DNA of 18,894 nt from UBA6544 sp049601975 (GTDB taxonomy: Bacteria > Pseudomonadota > Alphaproteobacteria > UBA8366). The translations under genes and the position numbers were made by a program. The first letter of the stretch is position 1. The number at the start of each line of letters is the position of its first letter. Shown one piece after another: positions 15,191 through 18,894 of this stretch. The notes under the pieces were generated by a model, which was not told the DNA's origin, did no database searches, and was given only the letters and a program-made list of their open reading frames with translations. Location: NCBI GenBank assembly GCA_049601975.1, contig JBMYRC010000077.1, positions 1 to 18,894 of the forward strand, given 5' to 3'.

Positions 15191-16057
15191 ATGCCATTGA
15201 TCACAAACCATATCGACGGCAGCTTCGCTGTCGAAATCGAGGGCATTAACCTGTGGGAAGAGCCGACGGCCAAGACCATCGAGGAGCTCCGCGATCTATG
15301 GAGCCGCCACGGAGTCATGGTCTTCCGCCGCCAAGCGGTCAACGAAGAAGAACTGATCCGGTTTAGTGCGCATTTCGGGGAGGTCGTGCCGCACACCCGG
15401 CCCGACTGGGCATCCCCAACTTCGCGCGAGATCACCATCGTCTCTAACATGAAAAATGCGGACGGTGTCGGAATCGGTGGCCTCGGAACGGGAGAACTTG
15501 CGTGGCACACCGACCAAAGCTTCGTCCCCTACCCAGCAACCGGATGTTTACTCTACGCGGTTGAGTTGCCGCCGGACAATCCAGACACAAGTTGGGCCAA
15601 CCTCCTCCAGGCTTATAAAGGTATGCCGGACGCGTTAAAAGAACGCGCACAGGGAAAAGTCGGCGTCTTCGACTACATGCAGCGGGTCGGCAACTACAAC
15701 GAAGGGAACGAGCCGTCGGAAGAAATCCGCAAACGCCTGCCACCGGTCAAACATGCTGTCGTCAACAGCCACCCGATCACGGGCGAAAAATCTCTCTATC
15801 TCGATCCCGGCACGATGACCGGCATCGACGGCTTAGAAGATGAGCGTGGACGGGCACTGCTGGCCGAATTAACCGACGCCGCTACCCAACCCGAATATGT
15901 CTACGACCACAAATGGCGGATCGGCGATGTTGTGATGTGGGATAACGGCTTCCTGCTACACAAACGCCAAGCCTTCGAAGCATCCGGCAATCGGTTGATG
16001 AAGCGCACGATTATTGAACTGCCGAAAGAACGGCACATTTGCCCGGGGCCAGCATAA
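15191..16057 (+). CDS. TauD/TfdA-family Fe(II)/2-oxoglutarate dioxygenase (3)
   Basis: This 288-residue TauD-like enzyme has the iron triad H106-x-D108 in AWHTDQSFVPYP and His257 in DNGFLLHKRQ, with Arg272 (LMKRTII) placed for 2-oxoglutarate. Between the two halves, ATGCLLYAVELPPDNPDTSWANL replaces the usual KGGDT turn. EKSLYLDPGTMTGIDGL (199-215) resembles the family segment before the distal His. It is clearly divergent from its neighbour, so the tandem pair is not a recent duplication. It starts 5 nt after the preceding stop without a strong Shine-Dalgarno sequence, suggesting translational coupling. It converges with the AhpD-like gene with a 24-nt gap. Substrate unknown. Confidence 0.93.
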   Translation: MPLITNHIDGSFAVEIEGINLWEEPTAKTIEELRDLWSRHGVMVFRRQAVNEEELIRFSAHFGEVVPHTRPDWASPTSREITIVSNMKNADGVGIGGLGTGELAWHTDQSFVPYPATGCLLYAVELPPDNPDTSWANLLQAYKGMPDALKERAQGKVGVFDYMQRVGNYNEGNEPSEEIRKRLPPVKHAVVNSHPITGEKSLYLDPGTMTGIDGLEDERGRALLAELTDAATQPEYVYDHKWRIGDVVMWDNGFLLHKRQAFEASGNRLMKRTIIELPKERHICPGPA

Positions 16058-16081
16058 CATTTTGCAAGGCGGCTGAGCCCT

Positions 16082-16654
16082 CTAACGGGCCTGCCCGTGA
16101 TATTCCTTGTTTGGCATCATATCGACGGCGCTCGCCATGCGATTGGTCATGTTGAAGAAACTGGCGACCGCGCTGATATCCCAAATATCCCCATCGCTGA
16201 AACCGGCGTCGCGCAGAACCTGCCGGTCCGCTTCCTCAATTTGGTGGGCCGCTTCAGTTAATTTAGCCGCGAAATCAAGCATCGCGCGATGGCGTGGTGA
16301 CAGCTCGGCAGCGCGGTAATTCATTGCCAGTATTTCCCCAAGCTCGGGATCGCCAGATTGCGCCCGCACTTCCGCGCCGTGTGAGACCAGACAGTAATAA
16401 CACCGGTTAATGGAAGAGACGACGACCGCGATCATCTCCCGTTCCAGCTCGCTCAAGCCCGACTCCCCGCCCATCAAGTCGGTAAAGAAATCCGCGAATG
16501 TGGCCAGTTTGGCATTATCGAAACTATAGGCCTGGATGACGTTCGGCACGAAGCCGAGCTTATCCTGCAGGATGCGCAGATACTTTCGGCGCCTTTCGTC
16601 GAGATTGTTGCGATCCTCGATCTCGAGAGCGGTAACGTGGTCCGGTTGCGGCAT
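16082..16654 (-). CDS. AhpD-like / carboxymuconolactone decarboxylase family peroxidase-related protein
   Basis: This 190-residue all-helical protein of the AhpD/CMD superfamily has the redox motif E73-x11-C85-Y-Y-C88-x3-H92 (SSINRCYYCLVSHGAEVR). It matches the Glu, Cys-x-x-Cys and His relay of alkylhydroperoxidase D. LGFVPNVIQAYS near 33-44 and the C-terminal DGDIWDISAVASFFNMTNRMA are typical of the uncharacterised peroxidase-related subgroup. I chose the ATG at 16654 because AAGGAA lies about 8 nt upstream; the longer frame to 16762 runs into the repeat region. It probably protects against peroxides or acts as a thiol oxidoreductase linked to the oxygenase-rich metabolism; a true lactone decarboxylase role is unlikely with this CxxC motif. 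It diverges from the acyl-CoA synthetase. Confidence 0.92.
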   Translation of the reverse strand: MPQPDHVTALEIEDRNNLDERRRKYLRILQDKLGFVPNVIQAYSFDNAKLATFADFFTDLMGGESGLSELEREMIAVVVSSINRCYYCLVSHGAEVRAQSGDPELGEILAMNYRAAELSPRHRAMLDFAAKLTEAAHQIEEADRQVLRDAGFSDGDIWDISAVASFFNMTNRMASAVDMMPNKEYHGQAR

Positions 16655-16741
16655 GACGGCATTCCTTCTGTTTCGAGAACTTGATCTTGAGCCGGAACCA
16701 TCAACCGTACAAAGCGACATATTGTCGTGCCTTCCAATGAC

Positions 16742-16769
16742 TTCACCCTTCGACAGGCCCACGGTCAGG
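16742..16769 (+). repeat. REP-like dispersed repeat, copy 1
   Basis: This 28-nt unit begins TTCACCCTTCGACAGGC and ends GGTCAGG. It lies in inverted orientation to the copy at 16794-16821, with 16 consecutive identical bases near the outer end. The CCCTTCGACA-type sequence is a widely dispersed REP-like repeat in alphaproteobacterial genomes. Confidence 0.7.
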
Positions 16770-16779
16770 TTTCTATAAT
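16750..16779 (+). promoter_or_regulatory. candidate sigma-70-type promoter for the acyl-CoA synthetase
   Basis: TCGACA (16750-16755, five of six consensus bases) and a perfect TATAAT (16774-16779) are separated by 18 nt and point toward the acyl-CoA synthetase start at 16846. The -35 box lies inside REP-like copy 1, and the inverted copy 2 would be in the 5' leader. This could be coincidental, since alphaproteobacterial -10 boxes often diverge from TATAAT. Confidence 0.4.
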
Positions 16780-16793
16780 CACTGCATAAAATA

Positions 16794-16821
16794 CCTCATC
16801 CTAAGCCTGTCGAAGGGTGAG
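16794..16821 (-). repeat. REP-like dispersed repeat, copy 2 (inverted)
   Basis: Read on the minus strand it starts CTCACCCTTCGACAGGC and ends GGATGAGG. With copy 1 it forms an inverted pair around a 24-nt centre, the layout of a BIME-type REP pair. The transcript from the candidate promoter would start in or just before it. Confidence 0.7.
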
Positions 16822-16845
16822 CCAACCAAGCGCAAGAAAAGCCAC

Positions 16846-18447
16846 ATGACGAACACCATCCCTTCCCGCGACACCTGCGTCCTCCGTTACGTCCTGGACC
16901 ATTGGGCAGACGCGAAGCCCGACCAAGTGTTTTCAATCTTCGAGGACAACGAGACCTGGACCTATGCCGAGACGCGCGCGCGCGCCCGAACCTTGGGCGC
17001 CGCGTTGCAGGCCATGGATGTAGGTGAAGGGGATCACGTTGTCGTCTGGCTGCCGAACGGTAAGGAATGTCTCGAGGCGTATTGTGCGCTCGGGTATATC
17101 GGCGCGGTCTTTGTGCCGGTCAATGTCGCCTATCGGGGCGATCTGTTAGCGCATGTCATCGACAATGCGGACGCCAAACTCGCGTTGGTTCATCCGGACT
17201 TGGTCGCTCGCCTCGAGGATATCAACACCGCCATGCTGGAGACGGTCGTCACGGTCGGCGACACAGCATTTCCGGTAAAAGGCCTGAGTGCCCTCACCTA
17301 TGCGGAGTTATTGGTGAAGGGCGGTGAGATAGCGCCGTTATCGCGCGAGATCGAGCCTTGGGACACGCAAGCGATCATCTACACGTCGGGGACGACCGGT
17401 GCCTCGAAAGGTGTGCTGTCTTCCTACCTTCATAATTATGCCGGCATGAACCGCGACGTCTGGACCTGCGTCTCCAACGACGACCGCTACTTGATCAACA
17501 TGCCGATGTTCCATATCGGCGGCTGCTTCATCGTCTATTCAATGCTGTGCCGAGGCGCTTCCATCGCCATGACGACAGGCTTCCGCACCGACACCTTTTG
17601 GGAGACGGTGGAGCGCACCCAAAGCACAGTCGTCTTCTTGCTCGGCGTGATGGCGGCATTCCTATTGAAGGAAGATCCGCACGACGAGGACAAGACCCAC
17701 TGCATGAAAACCATGATGGTCGTGCCCTTCAACGAGGAAGCCACACATCTGGCCGAGCGTTTCGGCGTGACCGTTCACACCATCTTCAATATGACGGAGA
17801 TCTCGTGCCCGATCTTCTCACCGGCCAACCCAACACAAGCCGGATATTGCGGTCGCCCGCGCGATGGCGCCACCCTGCGCGTCGTCGACGACAATGACAT
17901 CGAAGTTCCGCCCGGCACCACCGGGCAATTGATCATCCGCACCGACCAACCCTGGGCGATGAATCACGGCTACTACAAGAATCCCGAAGCCACAGTCGAG
18001 GCCTGGCGCAACGGTTGGTTCCACACCGGCGACGCATTCCGCATGACCGAAGACGGCGACTTTTTCTATGTCGACCGCATCAAAGACGCGATCCGACGGC
18101 GCGGCGAAAACATCTCTTCGCTCGAAGTAGAATCCCAAGTCAACGAACACCCTGCCGTCCAAGAATGCGCCGCCATCGCGGTGCCAAGCGAATTCGGCGA
18201 GGGTGAAGTGATGATCGTCCTCGCGGCCAAGTCAGGACAATCGGTCGAGCCGGCAGAGTTATTGGAATTCCTGCGCCCCCGCATGGCCCACTTCATGATC
18301 CCGCGCTACATCCGCATCATGGACGAGTTGCCGAAGACTCCGACGACGAAGATACAAAAGGGCCCATTGCGGGAGGACGGTATCACGGCGGATACGTGGG
18401 ACCGCGAAGAGGCAGGGATTAAGGTGCGTGCGGAAAAGCTGGGGTAA
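16846..18447 (+). CDS. acyl-CoA synthetase (ANL superfamily, CaiC-like)
   Basis: This 533-residue AMP-forming acid-CoA ligase activates a carboxylic acid to an acyl-adenylate and then to the CoA thioester. The motifs are complete: P-loop IIYTSGTTGASKGV (177-190), FNMTEIS (314-320), WFHTGDAF (391-398, ribose-binding Asp396), VDRIKDAIRRRGENIS (409-424, with the hinge and Arg411) and catalytic Lys502 in TPTTKIQKG. The general pattern resembles crotonobetaine/carnitine-CoA ligases and similar short- to medium-chain acid ligases more than long-chain fatty acid ligases, but the substrate is not determined. The ATG at 16846 has only a weak upstream ribosome site. REP-like repeats lie on both sides. 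It could supply the CoA esters used by the CoA-transferase, MaoC and lyase genes. Confidence 0.95.
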   Translation: MTNTIPSRDTCVLRYVLDHWADAKPDQVFSIFEDNETWTYAETRARARTLGAALQAMDVGEGDHVVVWLPNGKECLEAYCALGYIGAVFVPVNVAYRGDLLAHVIDNADAKLALVHPDLVARLEDINTAMLETVVTVGDTAFPVKGLSALTYAELLVKGGEIAPLSREIEPWDTQAIIYTSGTTGASKGVLSSYLHNYAGMNRDVWTCVSNDDRYLINMPMFHIGGCFIVYSMLCRGASIAMTTGFRTDTFWETVERTQSTVVFLLGVMAAFLLKEDPHDEDKTHCMKTMMVVPFNEEATHLAERFGVTVHTIFNMTEISCPIFSPANPTQAGYCGRPRDGATLRVVDDNDIEVPPGTTGQLIIRTDQPWAMNHGYYKNPEATVEAWRNGWFHTGDAFRMTEDGDFFYVDRIKDAIRRRGENISSLEVESQVNEHPAVQECAAIAVPSEFGEGEVMIVLAAKSGQSVEPAELLEFLRPRMAHFMIPRYIRIMDELPKTPTTKIQKGPLREDGITADTWDREEAGIKVRAEKLG

Positions 18448-18470
18448 CAATTCGGATAATTACGCGATCG

Positions 18471-18494
18471 CCCTTCGACAAGCTCAGCATGAGG
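18471..18494 (+). repeat. REP-like dispersed repeat, copy 3
   Basis: CCCTTCGACAAGCTCAGC followed by ATGAGG is the same repeat family as the pair at 16742-16821. It lies in the 53-nt gap between the convergent acyl-CoA synthetase and the last gene, where it could help end transcription. Confidence 0.7.
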
Positions 18495-18500
18495 TGCCTG

Positions 18501-18894
18501 TCAGCGCTCAATCTCCAACGTTACCGCCTTCGTCTGATACCAGGACGACAGCCACGCAGATTGCCGACCGTCTCCTCCGGCGACCAATACGACAAATTTT
18601 TCGGGATCCATCACGATCGGTACTAAATAGTCCGGGTCGTCGATATCGTACTCTTCTGGCCAGGAGCGAAAGTTCCAGTAGGTACGATCACGCAGGTCGC
18701 GCATCGGCATGCGCGCGTACTCAAAGAGGAATTCTTGGATATCGCGGCGGGAGTATCCATCATCGGCAATTTCTTTGGCATGCTCCGGGCCTAGCACAAT
18801 GGCAATGAAACTACCGTGCCCTTGATGCATGTAATTGACGATTCCCATGCGGCGCATCGATCCCGCGATGGTTTCCAAATTTCCGCGCCCGGTC
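18501..18894 (-). CDS. conserved protein of unknown function, C-terminal part
   Basis: The frame is open to the window edge, so about 130 C-terminal residues are seen and the start lies outside. The visible part is soluble, without membrane helices or cysteines. Noticeable segments are GSFIAIVLGPEHAKEIADDGYSRRDIQEFLFEYAR, then MRDLRDRTYWNF, then EKFVVLVAGGDGRQSAWLSSW, where the glycine-rich GGDGRQS follows a hydrophobic strand as in a ligand-binding loop. I have an impression of a conserved bacterial family with an LGPEHA motif but cannot name it. It converges on the acyl-CoA synthetase across REP-like copy 3. Confidence 0.75.
   Translation of the reverse strand, partial: TGRGNLETIAGSMRRMGIVNYMHQGHGSFIAIVLGPEHAKEIADDGYSRRDIQEFLFEYARMPMRDLRDRTYWNFRSWPEEYDIDDPDYLVPIVMDPEKFVVLVAGGDGRQSAWLSSWYQTKAVTLEIER

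Noticed and set aside
16085..16098. ACGGGC-CT-GCCCGT hairpin as a terminator between TauD (3) and the AhpD-like gene
   Set aside because: The loop is only two bases, no T-run follows on either strand, and it encodes the end of the AhpD-like protein.
16742..16821. Repeats near the acyl-CoA synthetase as a CRISPR array
   Set aside because: There are only two inverted units here and one distant unit, without regular spacers; the pattern fits REP-like repeats.

Overview
The window reads as accessory catabolic DNA from an alphaproteobacterium, probably a free-living, perhaps marine, Rhodospirillales-like organism. This rests on moderately high GC, dispersed palindromic repeats of the GTCATTCCGG type, REP-like CCCTTCGACA repeats, and the gene mix (CaiB/BaiF CoA-transferase, MaoC, CitE-like lyase, TauD, PhyH, luciferase-like and MmgE/PrpD proteins). 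The taxonomic call is an inference. There are no RNA genes, CRISPR arrays or transposase genes.

Layout from left to right. A 5'-truncated, apparently broken alpha/beta-hydrolase gene (3-602) and a small NTF2/SnoaL-like gene (652-1047) lie on the + strand. A 124-bp palindromic element (1174-1297) follows. A leftward operon then runs from 5812 to 1322: MaoC-like, MaoC-like, CitE-like lyase, four-helix membrane protein, CoA-transferase and GST-like protein, with several 4-nt overlaps. Diverging from it is a TauD-type dioxygenase (5932-6807). A second, inverted copy of the 124-bp element (6824-6947) separates that gene from a leftward PhyH-HIBADH pair (8748-6971). A luciferase-like oxidoreductase (8834-9775) diverges from PhyH and converges on a 1024-residue leftward ABC-exporter/cNMP-binding protein (12854-9780) whose ATPase motifs are nearly all degenerate. 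A rightward operon MmgE/PrpD-TauD-TauD (12927-16057) follows, then a leftward AhpD-like protein (16654-16082), a rightward acyl-CoA synthetase (16846-18447) flanked by REP-like repeats, and the C-terminal part of an unrecognised leftward gene (18894-18501).

How the genes may work together (inference). Four separate Fe(II)/2-oxoglutarate dioxygenases, a flavin oxidoreductase, an acyl-CoA ligase, a CoA-transferase, two MaoC-fold proteins, a CoA-type lyase, a PrpD-type dehydratase and a 3-hydroxyisobutyrate-dehydrogenase-like enzyme suggest oxidative attack on an unknown organic acid or sulfonate-like compound. CoA activation, hydration and retro-aldol/Claisen cleavage would follow. The lyase-MaoC-CoA-transferase set resembles the logic of itaconate, mesaconate or citramalate pathways, but the substrate cannot be read from sequence.

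The most unusual items are the ABC/cNMP protein with a degenerate and expanded nucleotide-binding domain, the MaoC pair that departs from the catalytic Asp/His motif, the rearranged CoA-transferase, and the 124-bp palindromic element, whose two copies show a compensatory stem change.
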